From Macrostomum hystrix (taxonomy: Eukaryota > Platyhelminthes > Macrostomidae): a DNA stretch of 64,000 nt. Made by a program: the position numbers and the translations under genes. Where the stretch lies: positions 744,001 through 808,000 of the forward strand of contig CATNEN010000002.1 of assembly GCA_950097015.1 (NCBI GenBank), read 5' to 3'. This document shows positions 10,906 through 22,900 of the stretch, piece by piece. A model generated the notes under the pieces. The model was not told the DNA's origin. It searched no databases and saw only the letters and a program-made list of their open reading frames with translations. How positions within the stretch are numbered: the stretch's first letter is position 1; every line of letters begins with the position of its first letter.

Positions 10906-11334
10906 GCGGTTTAAGTATAAATCATCATTTTGCAACACTCTAATTTCAACAACAAATGTTGTGAATCTGCATTCTATACATATAAGCATGTTTATTAGGC
11001 CACAGTCACGTACAGCAGACAGCAGCAATTCCATTGATTTCCTCCTCATCAGTGTATTAGTGCACCGGGGGTTACAGGGCAAAGTCGGGAGATTCGGCCG
11101 AACGAGGTCGCCCTTGATTTCCCGACACCGAAGTGATTTATTATCCGACTCCCAACGCAACCACCAAAAATATTCGAGTCCCAATGCGAAGGAGACATGA
11201 GACCATTTCTTTTTCCCTGTGGTCACGTTCCCAACGGGAGTTCTGTTAGGGATAAAATAGAAACACAGAGAGATCAATACAAACACATCCCCAACAGCGC
11301 AATCTGAAGCTTGATTTGGGATTTATTGCCCAAG

Positions 11335-11930
11335 CAATCCTTCAGTGTTCTACTCCCCCCTGATCCTTCAGTCTTCTACTCCCCCTGATCCTTCAGTGTT
11401 CTACTCCCCCTGATCCTTCAGTGTTCTACTCCCCCTGATCCTTCAGTCTTCTACTCCCCCTGATCCTTCAGTGTTCTACGCCCCCCTGATCCTTCAGTGT
11501 TCTACTCCCCCTGATCCTTCAGTGTTCTACTCCCCCTGATCCTTCAGTGTTCTACTCCCCCTGATCCTTCAGTGTTCTACTCCCCCGGATCCTTCAGTGT
11601 TCTACTCCCCCTGATCCTTCAGGGTTCTACTCCCCCTGATCCTTCAGTGTTCTACTCCCCCTGATCCTTCAGTGTTCTACTCCCCCTGATCCTTCAGTGT
11701 TCTACTCCCCCGGATCCTTCAGTGTTCTACGCCCCCCTGATCCTTCAGTGTTCTACTCCCCCTGATCCTTCAGTGTTCTACTCCCCCTGATCCCTGATCC
11801 TTCAGTGTTCTACTCCCCCCGGATCCTTCAGTGTTCTACTCCCCCCGGATCCTTCAGTGTTCTACTCCCCCCTGATCCTTCAGTGTTCTACTCCCCCTGA
11901 TCCATCAATGTTCTACTCCCCCCTGATGCA
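11335..11930. repeat. Minisatellite, 25-bp unit (CTGATCCTTCAGTGTTCTAC + TCCCC)
   Basis: About 23 tandem copies, differing mainly in C-run length and a CTGATCC/CGGATCC change. Bases 11930-12400 after it contain a short open stretch that I could not assign. Confidence 0.95.
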
Positions 11931-12394
11931 TGTCACATCGTAGAAATTGTGTGCAATTTAAAGTATGACATGTCATTATTAGTTTGTTTACAAAACGTGA
12001 TAAATTTGTAATAAATCAATCCCACTGGCCAGCTGAGTCCTGCTCAAGATGCTCAAGTGCAAAGACTCGGGCAAGAATCTGTCTTCCCGCGGATCAGCTA
12101 AGAATGTCTCTCGCCGAAACAGCAGCTGCAAAATTTGGGGATAATTACGCTTCTGAAATTTCCTTCCAGCTCTCCGGATTGCCACCTGGAGTAAGACGTA
12201 GCTTCAGAGATTCGTCGAACGTGCCGTCATCGACTTGTTTCAAGCCCTCCTGTCTGATCGTGTTTTTGGTTGACTAGGCATCTGTAATTCAGCTTTTAAG
12301 CCGAACTCGAAAATATATTTTCCCAGTTGATTGAGGCAAAGTAGAACTATGTGAATCTGAATGAGGTCGAAAGTTGGATGGATAATATTTATTT

Positions 12395-12555
12395 CTTCTC
12401 ATTCTCAGAACTTACAAATTGTATTAACATTCTCAGAACTTACAAATTGTATTAACATTCTCAGAACTTACAAATTGTATTAACATTCTCAGAACTTACA
12501 AATTGTATTAACATTCTCAGAACTTACAAATTGTATTAACATTCTCAGAACTTCT
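12395..12555. repeat. Minisatellite, 28-bp unit
   Basis: Five to six almost identical copies of ATTCTCAGAACTTACAAATT plus GTATTAAC. Confidence 0.95.
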
Positions 12556-12597
12556 TATCCTACCAGACTTGACATTGACTTTTAAAAATACCATCCG

Positions 12598-12735
12598 ACG
12601 AGATGTACATTGATAGTCTAGATTCTCGTCTCCTCAGATGTACATTGATAGTCTAGATTCTCGTCTCCTCAGATGTACATTGATAGTCTAGATTCTCGTC
12701 TCCTCAGATGTACATCGAGAGTTTTAATCTCCTCC
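12598..12735. repeat. Minisatellite, 35-bp unit with TGTACATT core
   Basis: Four copies of TCAGATGTACATTGATAGTC plus TAGATTCTCGTCTCC; the last diverges. Confidence 0.9.
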
Positions 12736-12743
12736 CTCTAGAT

Positions 12744-12834
12744 GAGGGGTCGGCACACTTATGAGCAAGCGGGCCAAAGAGAGAAACTAAAATACGACAG
12801 CAGGCCGAATTGACTGTAAAAATATGATATAGGG
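12744..12834 (+). mobile_element. Left-end remnant of a hAT element (second copy)
   Basis: GAGGGGTCGGCACACTTATG and the following about 70 bp align with the left end of the intact element at 13933 (shared blocks include GGGCC, ACGACAGC and TATTAACTGTA-like words). No matching right end is found. The copy runs straight into a 16-bp minisatellite, like the intact element. Confidence 0.7.
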
Positions 12835-13322
12835 GAGAGATGAGACACGGGAGAGATGAGACACGGGAGAGATGAGACACGGGAGAGATGAGACACGGGA
12901 GAGATGAGACACTGGAGAGATGAGACACGGGAGAGATGAGACAAGGGGAGAGATGAGACACAGGAGAGATGAGACACGGGAGAGATGAGACACGGGAGAG
13001 ATGAGACAAAAGAGAGATGAGACACGGGAGAGATGAGACACGTGAGAGATGAGACACGGGAGAGATGAGACAAGGGAGAGATGAGACAGGGGAGAGATGA
13101 GACAAAAGAGAGATGAGACACGAGAGAGATGAGACAGGGGAGAGATGAGACAGGGGAGAGATGAGACACGGGAGAGATGAGACAGGGGAGAGATGAGACA
13201 CGGGAGAGATGAGACACGAGAGAGATGAGACACGGGAGAGATGAGACACGGGAGAGATGAGACACGAGAGAGATGAGACACGGGAGAGATGAGACACGGG
13301 AGAGATAAGACACAGGAGAGAC
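12835..13322. repeat. Minisatellite, 16-bp unit (GAGAGATGAGACACGG)
   Basis: About 30 tandem copies with single-base variants. It begins at the same internal point of the hAT sequence as the array at 14015. Confidence 0.95.
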
Positions 13323-13530
13323 AGAGTGTCAGGTGAAGCATCAGGGTGTCAGGGGAGGCATCAGGGTGTCAGGGGAGGCATAAGGGTCTCAGGCAAGGCA
13401 TCAGGGTGTCAGGGGAGGCATCAGGGTCTCAGCGGAGGCATCAGGGTCTCAGCGGAGGCATCAGGGTGTCAGGTGAGGCATCAGGGTGTCAGGGGAGGCA
13501 TCAGGGTGTCAGGTGAGGCAGTAGATGCAA
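13323..13530. repeat. Minisatellite, 20-bp unit (GGCATCAGGGTGTCAGGGGA)
   Basis: Ten copies directly abut the preceding 16-bp array; variants are GTGTC/GTCTC and GGGG/GCGG. Bases 13531-13924 after it hold no gene. Confidence 0.9.
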
Positions 13531-13932
13531 AATCTAATATTCGCTGAAGAAACTAAGAGCGGAGAGCCATATAACCGAGGATCGATAAGAAGGCCGGACA
13601 CCCAAATGGCGAGTTCGTCTGAGCGCAGCAGATTAATGTTTAAGTGTCTGAAATATATTTATTAGTGCTTTAGTTTTTCTGTACTTAATTTTTCTTCAAG
13701 ACAAAAAACTAATTTCGGACGTCAAGCTGCCTAAAATGTGCTTATATATGAAGATATTTTCTTGATAATTTGATAAGGTCAGCCTGGCAAAGCGAGGTGC
13801 TTGTAGAGGGCTATAAGCTGCTCATAGGTCTAATTAAGGTTGAGTAATTTTATGTGCCCCGGATAAAATAGGACGATTTTCCCCAGTCAGTTGCAGTGGT
13901 CCGTAAAAATATGGGATTCAGTCCCTCTATAG

Positions 13933-14698
13933 CAGGGGTCGGCAAACTTTTTAGCGAGTGGGGCCACGGAGAGAACCTATAGGACGACAGCGGGCCGTAT
14001 TAACTGTAGGAATATGAGAAAGAGGAGAGATGAGACACAGGATAGATGAGAAATGGGAGAGATGAGAAATGGGAGAGATGAGAAATGGGAGAGATGGGAC
14101 ACAGGATAGATGAGAAATGGGAGAGATGGGACACAGGATAGATGAGAAATGGGAGAGATGGGACACAGGATAGATGAGAAATGGGAGAGATGAGAAATGG
14201 GAGAGATGGGACACAGGATAGATGAGAAATGGGAGAGATGAGAAATGGGAGAGATGAGAAATGGGAGAGATGAGAAATGGGAGAGATGGGACACAGGATA
14301 GATGAGAAATGGGAGAGATGAGAAATGGGAGAGATGGGACACAGGATAGATGAGAAATGGGAGAGATGAGAAATGGGAGAGATGAGACATGGGAGAGATG
14401 AGAAATGGGAGAGATGGGACACAGGATAGATGAGAAATGGGAGAGATGATAAATGGGAGAGATGAGACACCGGATAGACGAGGCAGGGGAGGGATGAGCC
14501 AGAGATGAGAATAGATAAGACTGGAGAGAGACGGGAGACACGGCAGGGATGAGACAGGGGAGAGATAATTAGACAAAGGACAGATAAGACACTGGAGAGA
14601 TGAGACAGGATACTATAGGTGGTGGAAGGGGCAACGGGCCAGATTTAGGGGCTTCGAGGGCCGCATCTGGCCCGCGGGCCGGAGTTTGCCGACCCCTG
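13933..14698. mobile_element. Non-autonomous hAT element with perfect TSD and internal minisatellite
   Basis: The left end is CAGGGGTCGGCAAACTTTTT and the right end AGTTTGCCGACCCCTG, an inverted repeat of 16 bp typical of hAT elements. The flanks carry a perfect 8-bp target duplication, CTCTATAG, at 13925-13932 and 14699-14706, the hAT hallmark. There is no transposase. Bases 14015-14480 are a minisatellite of GAGATGAGAAATGGGA units arranged in longer blocks with GATGGGACACAGGATA. The remaining interior is GC-rich near the right end. Confidence 0.93.
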
Positions 14699-14949
14699 CT
14701 CTATAGGATTAGCTGCTTCTTGTGTTTCCACGCCTGCTTGCTAGTCCTTGAGTAGTGCTCACCATAATGGCAGTAGTAGAGCTATTAACTAATACTATAT
14801 TGTTGGACTTTGCAGGAAACCATTATTTAGATTAAAAAACTGCGGTTATTATTCTGTTACTTATCTAAAACTACTTTACATACTTTTTTGCTTGCGTAAA
14901 CAATCCTTATTTGATGCTGTCCTTTAATGGAAAGCATATCCGGTGAATC

Positions 14950-15182
14950 GTAAGAGGCGGTGTGTCATGTTATTATGACAGCCATGGAGTGGCAAATTTG
15001 GAGGGCAGTTAAATAACTGACTGGAGGATGGGGCGGCGGGCAGTTGAATAACTGACTGGAGGATGGGGTGGCGGGCAGGTGGAGGACTATTGAGCGTGGC
15101 AGAGGACTTTTTAACCATAGACTGCAAATTGAGCAGCCACTATTTTATATGAAATTCGATTTGGTTTGGCGCCCATTATATG
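14950..15182 (+). repeat. Duplicated leader of polypyrimidine arrays 2 and 3 (copy 1)
   Basis: AAGAGGCGGTGTGTCATGTT through GGTTTGGCGCCCATTATATG is repeated at 16758-16989 with few differences. Inside it a 35-bp unit (AATAACTGACTGGAGGATGG) occurs twice. It leads directly into the TCC array. Bases 14707-14949 before it show no gene. Confidence 0.9.
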
Positions 15183-16551
15183 CCTCCTCCTTCCTCCTTC
15201 CTCCTTCCTCCATCCTCCTTCCTCCTTCCTTCCTCCTTCCTACTTCCTCCTTCCTCCTCCTTCTTCCTTCCTCCTTCCTCCTCCTTCTTCCTTCCTCCTT
15301 CCTCCTTCCTCCTCCTTCCTCCTTCCTCCTTCCTTCCTCCTTCCTCCTTCCTCCTTCCTCCCTCCTCCTTCCTCCTTCCTCCTTCCTCCTTCCTTCCTCC
15401 TTCCTACTTCCTCCTTCCTCCTCCTTCTTCCTTCCTCCTTCCTCCTCCTTCTTCCTTCCTCCTTCCTCCTCCTTCCTCCTCCTTCCTCCTCCCTCCTCCT
15501 TCCTCCCTCCTTCCTCCCTCCTTCCTCCTCCCTCCTCCTTCCTCCCTCCTTCCTCCCTCCTTCCTCCCTCCTTCCTCCCTCCTTCCTCCCTCCTTCCTCC
15601 CTCCTTCCTCCTCCTTCTTCCTTCCTCCTTCCTCCTTCTTCATCCTCCTTCCTCCTTCTACCTTCCTTCCTCCTTCTTCCTCCCTCCTCCCTCCTTCCTC
15701 CCTCCTTCCTCCTCCCTCCTCCTTCCTCCCTCCTTCCTCCCTCCTTCCTCCCTCCTTCCTCCCTCCTTCCTCCCTCCTTCCTCCCTCCTTCCTCCTCCTT
15801 CTTCCTTCCTCCTTCCTCCTTCTTCATCCTCCTTCCTCCTTCTACCTTCCTTCCTCCTTCTTCCTCCCTCCTTCCTCCTCCTTCCTCCTTCCTCCTTCCT
15901 CCTTCTTCTTCCTTCCTCCTTCCTCCTTCTTCCTCCTCCTTCCTCCTTCCTCCCTCCTCCTTCCTCCTCCTTCCTCCTCCCTCCTCCTTCCTCCCTCCTC
16001 CCTCCTCCTTCCTCCCTCCTTCCTCCCTCCTTCCTCCTCCTTCTTCCTTCCTCCTTCCTCCTTCTTCATCCTCCTTCCTCCTTCTTCCTTCCTTCCTCCT
16101 TCTTCCTTCCTCCTTCCTCCTCCTTCCTCCTTCCTCCTTCCTCCTTCTTCCTTCCTTCCTCCTTCTTCCTTCTTCCTTCCTTCCTCCTTCTTCCTTCCTC
16201 CTTCTTCCTCCTTCCTCCTTCCTCCTTCCTCCTTCCTCCTCCTTCCTCCTCCTTCTTCCTCCTTCCTCCTTCCTCCTTCCTCCTCTTTCCTCCTTCCTCC
16301 TCCTTCTTCCTTCCTCCTTCCTCCTCCTTCCTCCTCCCTCCTCCTTCCTCCTCCCTCCTCTTTCCTCCTCCCTCCTCCTTTCACCTTCCTCCTCCTTCCT
16401 CCTTCCACCCTCCTCCTTCCTCCCTCCTTCTTGCTCCTTCCTCCCTCCTCCTTCCTCCTTCCTCCCTCCTCCTTCCTCCCTCCTCCTTCCTCCTTCCTCC
16501 CTCCTCCTTCCTACTCCCTCCTCCTTCCTCCTTCCTCTTCCTCCTTCCTCC
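15183..16551 (+). repeat. Polypyrimidine satellite, array 2
   Basis: About 1.37 kb of CCTCCTT-type units with sparse marker bases (TACTTCC, TTCATCC, CACCC, TTGCTCC). It ends at the same trailer sequence (ACATTCCAAAAAACAAA) as arrays 1 and 4. Confidence 0.95.
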
Positions 16552-16757
16552 ATTCGAAAAAACATTCCAAAAAACAAATAACAAATGGCAAAATGTAACA
16601 ATGACACGCTATATTGTCATATTATATCATACCCATGCCTAATTACCAGATACGTCTATTGACATATTCAATCAAATACTACAAATTGTTCCTCTCGTTA
16701 AAACTTCAAACGCATAAACAAAAGAGCCTATTCACCGAAACACTCCTGCAAAGTCTG
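16552..16757. other. Orphan copy of the NHL-gene trailer without the gene
   Basis: This block matches 7433-7630 and 29228-29418. It stops at CTGCAAAGTCTGCAAAG, where the other two copies continue into the NHL coding end. The next bases belong to the second copy of the array leader. It marks a rearrangement breakpoint. Confidence 0.85.
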
Positions 16758-16989
16758 CAAAGAGGCGGTGTGTCATGTTATTTTGACAGCCATGGAGTGG
16801 CAAATTTGGAGGGCAGTTAAATAACTGACTGGAGGATGGGGTGGCGGGCAGTTGAATAACTGACTGGAGGATGGGGTGGCGGGCAGGTTGAGGACTATTG
16901 AGCGTGGCAGAGGACTTTTTAACCATAGACTGCAAATTGAGCAGCCACTATTTTATATGAAATTCGATTTGGTTTGGCGCCCATTTTAT
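16758..16989 (+). repeat. Duplicated leader of polypyrimidine arrays (copy 2)
   Basis: Near-identical to 14950-15182, including the internal 35-bp duplication, and followed by array 3. Confidence 0.9.
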
Positions 16990-19900
16990 GCCTCCTCCTT
17001 CCTCCTTCCTCCTCCTTCCTCCTCCTTCCTCTTCCTTCCTCCTCCTACCTCCTCCTTCCTTTTCCTTCCCCCTTCCTCCTTCCTACTTCCTCCCTCCTCC
17101 TTCCTCCTTCCTCCTTCCTCCTTCCTTCCTCCTTCCTACTTCCTCCTTCCTCCCTCCTCCTTCTTCCTTCCTCCTTCCTCCTCCTTCTTCCTTCCTCCTT
17201 CCTCCTTCCTCCTCCTTCCTCCTTCCTCCTTCCTTCCTCCTTCCTCCTTCCTCCTTCCTCCCTCCTCCTTCCTCCTTCCTCCTTCCTCCTTCCTTCCTCC
17301 TTCCTACTTCTTCCTTCCTCCTCCTTCTTCCTTCCTCCTTCCTCCTCCTTCTTCCTTCCTCCTTCCTCCTTCCTCCTTCTTCTTCCTTCCTCCTTCCTCC
17401 TCCTTCCTCCTCCTTCCTCCTCCCTCCTCCTTCCTCCCTCCTTCCTCCCTCCTTCCTCCCTCCTTCCTCCCTCCTTCCTCCTCCTTCTTCCTTCCTCCTT
17501 CCTCCTTCTTCATCCTCCTTCCTCCTTCTTCCTTCCTTTCTCCTTCTTCCTTCCTCCTTCCTCCTCCTTCCTCCTTCCTCCTTCCTCCTTCTTCCTTCCT
17601 TCCTCCTTCTTCCTTCTTCCTTCTTTCCTCCTTCTTCCTTCCTCCTTCTTCCTCCTTCCTCCTTCCTCCTTCCTCCTTCCTCCTTCCTCCTCCTTCCTCC
17701 TCCTTCTTCCTCCTTCCTCCTTCCTCCTCCTTCTTCCTTCCTCCTTCCTCCTCCTTCCTCCCTCCTCCTTCCTCCTCCCTCCTCCTTCTTCCTTCCTCCT
17801 TCCTCCTTCTTCCTCCTCCTTCCTCCTTCTTCCTTCCTCCTCCTTTCTCCTCCTTCTTCCTCCTTCCTCCTTCCTCCTTCCTCCTCTTTCCTCATTCCTC
17901 CTCCTTCTTCCTTCCTCCTTCCTCCTCCTTCCTCCCTCCTCCTTCCTCCTCCCTCCTCCTTCCTCCTCCCTCCTCTTTCCTCCTCCCCCCTCCTTTCTCC
18001 TTCCTCCTCCTTCCTCCTTCCACCCTCCTCCTTCCTCCCTCCTTCTTGCTCCTTCCTCCCTCCTCCTTCCTCCCTCCTCCTCCTTCCTCCTCCTTCCTCC
18101 TTCCTCCTTCCTTCCTCCTTCCTCCTTCCTCCTTCCTCCCTCCTCCTTCCTCCTTCCTCCTTCCTCCTTCCTTCCTCCTTCCTACTTCCTCCTTCCTCCT
18201 CCTTCTTCCTTCCTCCTTCCTCCTCCTTCTTCCTTCCTCCTTCCTCCTTCCTGCTTCTTCCTTCCTTCCTCCGACTTCCTTCCTTCCTCCTTCTTCCTTC
18301 TTCCTTCTTTCCTCCTTCTTCCTTCCTCCTTCTTCCTCCTTCCTCCTTCCTCCTTCCTCCTTCCTCCTTCCTCCTCCTTCCTCCTCCTTCTTCCTCCTTC
18401 CTCCTTCCTCCTTCCTCCTCTTTCCTCCTTCCTCCTCCTTCTTCCTTCCTCCTTCCTCCTCCTTCCTCCCTCCTCCTTCCTCCTCCCTCCTCCTTCTTCC
18501 TTCCTCCTTCCTCCTTCTTCCTCCTCCTTCCTCCTTCTTCCTTCCTCCTCCTTCCTCCTCCTTCTTCCTCCTTCCTCCTTCCTCCTTCCTCCTCTTTCCT
18601 CATTCCTCCTCCTTCTTCCTTCCTCCTTCCTCCTCCTTTCTCCCTCCTCCTTCCTCCTCCGTCCTCCTTCCTCCTCCCTCCTCTTTCCTCCTTCCCCCTC
18701 CTTTCTCCTTCCTCCTCCTTCCTCCTTCCACCCTCCTCCTTCCTCCCTCCTTCTTGCTCCTTCCTCCCTCCTCCTTCCTCCCTCCTCCTCCTTCCTCCTC
18801 CTTCCTTCTTCCTTCCTCCTTCCTCCTCCTTCCTCCCTCCTCCTTCCTCCTCCCTCCTCCTTCCTCCTCCCTCCTCTTTCCTCCTCCCCCCTCCTTTCTC
18901 CTTCCTCCTCCTTCCTCCTTCCACCCTCCTTCTTGCTCCTTCCTCCCTCCTCCTTCCTCCCTCCTCCTCCTTCCTCCTCCTTCCTCCTTCCTCCTTCCTT
19001 CCTCCTTCCTCCTTCCTCCTTCCTCCCTCCTCCTTCCTCCTTCCTCCTTCCTCCTTCCTTCCTCCTTCCTACTTCCTCCTTCCTCCTCCTTCTTCCTTCC
19101 TCCTTCCTCCTCCTTCTTCCTTCCTCCTTCCTCCTTCCTCCTTCCTTCCTCCTTCCTACTTCTTCCTTCCTCCTCCTTCTTCCTTCCTCCTTCCTCCTCC
19201 TTCTTCCTTCCTCCTTCCTCCTTCCTCCTTCTTCTTCCTTCCTCCTTCCTCCTCCTTCCTCCTCCTTCCTCCTCCCTCCTCCTTCCTCCCTCCTTCCTCC
19301 CTCCTTCCTCCCTCCATCCTCCCTCCTTCCTCCTCCTTCTTCCTTCCTCCTTCCTCCTTCTTCATCCTCCTTCCTCCTTCTTCCTTCCTTTCTCCTTCTT
19401 CCTTCCTCCTTCCTCCTCCTTCCTCCTTCCTCCTTCCTCCTTCTTCCTTCCTTCCTCCGACTTCCTTCCTTCCTCCTTCTTCCTTCTTCCTTCTTTCCTC
19501 CTTCTTCCTTCCTCCTTCTTCCTCCTTCCTCCTTCCTCCTTCCTCCTTCCTCCTTCCTCCTCCTTCCTCCTCCTTCTTCCTCCTTCCTCCTTCCTCCTTC
19601 CTCCTCTTTCCTCCTTCCTCCTCCTTCTTCCTTCCTCCTTCCTCCTCCTTCCTCCCTCCTCCTTCCTCCTCCCTCCTCCTTCTTCCTTCCTCCTTCCTCC
19701 TTCTTCCTCCTCCTTCCTCCTTCTTCCTTCCTCCTCCTTCCTCGTCCTTCTTCCTCCTTCCTCCTTCCTCCTTCCTCCTCTTTCCTCATTCCTCCTCCTT
19801 CTTCCTTCCTCCTTCCTCCTCCTTTCTCCCTCCTCCTTCCTCCTCCGTCCTCCTTCCTCCTCCCTCCTCTTTCCTCCTTCCCCCTCCTTTCTCCTTCCTC

Positions 19901-22900
19901 CTCCTTCCTCCTTCCACCCTCCTCCTTCCTCCCTCCTTCTTGCTCCTTCCTCCCTCCTCCTTCCTCCTTCCTCCCTCCTCCTTCCTCCCTCCTCCTTCCT
20001 CCTTCCTCCCTCCTTCCTCCCTCCTTCCTCCTCCTTCTTCCTTCCTCCTTCCTCCTTCTTCATCCTCCTTCCTCCTTCTTCCTTCCTTTCTCCTTCTTCC
20101 TTCCTCCTTCCTCCTCCTTCCTCCTTCCTCCTTCCTCCTTCTTCCTTCCTTCCTCCTTCTTCCTTCTTCCTTCTTTCCTCCTTCTTCCTTCCTCCTTCTT
20201 CCTCCTTCCTCCTTCCTCCTTCCTCCTTCCTCCTTCCTCCTCCTTCCTCCTCCTTCTTCCTCCTTCCTCCTTCCTCCTCCTTCTTCCTTCCTCCTTCCTC
20301 CTCCTTCCTCCCTCCTCCTTCCTCCTCCCTCCTCCTTCTTCCTTCCTCCTTCCTCCTTCTTCCTCCTCCTTCCTCCTTCTTCCTTCCTCCTCCTTCCTCC
20401 TCCTTCTTCCTCCTTCCTCCTTCCTCCTTCCTCCTCTTTCCTCATTCCTCCTCCTTCTTCCTTCCTCCTTCCTCCTCCTTCCTCCCTCCTCCTTCCTCCT
20501 CCCTCCTCCTTCCTCCTCCCTCCTCTTTCCTCCTCCCCCCTCCTTTCTCCTTCCTCCTCCTTCCTCCTTCCACCCTCCTCCTTCCTCCCTCCTTCTTGCT
20601 CCTTCCTCCCTCCTCCTTCCTCCCTCCTCCTCCTTCCTCCTCCTTCCTCCTTCCTCCTTCCTTCCTCCTTCCTCCTTCCTCCTTCCTCCTTCCTCCTTCC
20701 TTCCTCCTTCCTACTTCCTCCTTCCTCCTCCTTCTTCCTTCCTCCTTCCTCCTCCTTCTTCCTTCCTCCTTCCTCCTTCCTCCTCCTTCCTCCTTCCTCC
20801 TTCCTTCCTCCTTCCTCCTTCCTCCTTCCTCCCTCCTCCTTCCTCCTTCCTCCTTCCTCCTTCCTTCCTCCTTCCTACTTCTTCCTTCCTCCTCCTTCTT
20901 CCTTCCTCCTTCCTCCTCCTTCTTCCTTCCTCCTTCCTCCTTCCTCCTTCTTCTTCCTTCCTCCTTCCTCCTCCTTCCTCCTCCTTCCTCCTCCCTCCTC
21001 CTTCCTCCCTCCTTCCTCCCTCCTTCCTCCCTCCATCCTCCCTCCTTCCTCCTCCTTCTTCCTTCCTCCTTCCTCCTTCTTCCTTCCTTTCTCCTTCTTC
21101 CTTCCTCCTTCCTCCTCCTTCCTCCTTCCTCCTTCCTCCTTCTTCCTTCCTTCCTCCGACTTCCTTCCTTCCTCCTTCTTCCTTCTTCCTTCTTTCCTCC
21201 TTCTTCCTTCCTCCTTGTTCCTCCTTCCTCCTTCCTCCTTCCTCCTTCCTCCTTCCTCCTCCTTCCTCCTCCTTCTTCCTCCTTCCTCCTTCCTCCTTCC
21301 TCCTCTTTCCTCCTTCCTCCTCCTTCTTCCTTCCTCCTTCCTCCTCCTTTCTCCCTCCTCCTTCCTCCTCCCTCCTCCTTCTTCCTTCCTCCTTCCTCCT
21401 TCTTCCTCCTCCTTCCTCCTTCTTCCTTCCTCCTCCTTCCTCCTCCTTCTTCCTCCTTCCTCCTTCCTCCTTCCTCCTCTTTCCTCATTCCTCCTCCTTC
21501 TTCCTTCCTCCTTCCTCCTCCTTTCTCCCTCCTCCTTCCTCCTCCGTCCTCCTTCCTCTTCCCTCCTCTTTCCTCCTTCCCCCTCCTTTCTCCTTCCTCC
21601 TCCTTCCTCCTTCCACCCTCCTCCTTCCTCCCTCCTTCTTGCTCCTTCCTCCCTCCTCCTTCCTCCTTCCTCCCTCCTCCTTCCTCCCTCCTCCTTCCTC
21701 CTTCCTCCTTCCTCCTTCCTACTCCCTCCTCCTTCCTCCTTCCTCTTCATCCTTCCTCCCCCTTCTTCCTTCCTCCTTCCTCCTTCCTCCTCCTTCTTCC
21801 TTCCTCCTTCCTCCTCCTTCCTCCCTCCTCCTTCCTCCTCCCTCCTCCTTCCTCCTCCCTCCTCTTTCCTCCTCCCCCCTCCTTTCTCCTTCCTCCTCCT
21901 TCCTCCTTCCACCCTCCTCCTTCCTCCCTCCTTCTTGCTCCTTCCTCCCTCCTCCTTCCTCCCTCCTCCTCCTTCCTCCTCCTTCCTCCTTCCTCCTTCC
22001 TTCCTCCTTCCTCCTTCCTCCTTCCTCCCTCCTCCTTCCTCCTTCCTCCTTCCTCCTTCCTTCCTCCTTCCTACTTCCTCCTTCCTCCTCCTTCTTCCTT
22101 CCTCCTTCCTCCTCCTTCCTCCCTCCTCCTTCCTCCTCCCTCCTCCTTCTTCCTTCCTCCTTCCTCCTTCTTCCTCCTCCTTCCTCCTTCTTCCTTCCTC
22201 CTCCTTCCTCCTCCTTCTTCCTCCTTCCTCCTTCCTCCTTCCTCCTCTTTCCTCATTCCTCCTCCTTCTTCCTTCCTCCTTCCTCCTCCTTCCTCCCTCC
22301 TCCTTCCTCCTCCCTCCTCCTTCCTCCTCCCTCCTCTTTCCTCCTCCCCCCTCCTTTCTCCTTCCTCCTCCTTCCTCCTTCCACCCTCCTCCTTCCTCCC
22401 TCCTTCTTGCTCCTTCCTCCCTCCTCCTTCCTCCCTCCTCCTCCTTCCTCCTCCTTCCTCCTTCCTCCTTCCTTCCTCCTTCCTCCTTCCTCCTTCCTCC
22501 CTCCTCCTTCCTCCTTCCTCCTTCCTCCTTCCTTCCTCCTTCCTACTTCCTCCTTCCTCCTCCTTCTTCCTTCCTCCTTCCTCCTCCTTCTTCCTTCCTC
22601 CTTCCTCCTTCCTCCTCCTTCCTCCTTCCTCCTTCCTTCCTCCTTCCTCCTTCCTCCTTCCTCCCTCCTCCTTCCTCCTTCCTCCTTCCTCCTTCCTTCC
22701 TCCTTCCTACTTCTTCCTTCCTCCTCCTTCTTCCTTCCTCCTTCCTCCTCCTTCTTCCTTCCTCCTTCCTCCTTCCTCCTTCTTCTTCCTTCCTCCTTCC
22801 TCCTCCTTCCTCCTCCTTCCTCCTCCCTCCTCCTTCCTCCCTCCTTCCTCCCTCCTTCCTCCCTCCATCCTCCCTCCTTCCTTCCTTTCTCCTTCTTCCT

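Noticed and set aside
11984..12277. Open stretch around 12027-12277 on plus strand
   Set aside because: Protein-like in parts, but no clear start, family or splice context. Too weak to annotate.
12704..14576. Several 150-200 codon minus frames (SHLSRVSSLPCLI and similar)
   Set aside because: They lie on 16-bp arrays inside hAT-derived DNA. Three frames are open in parallel.
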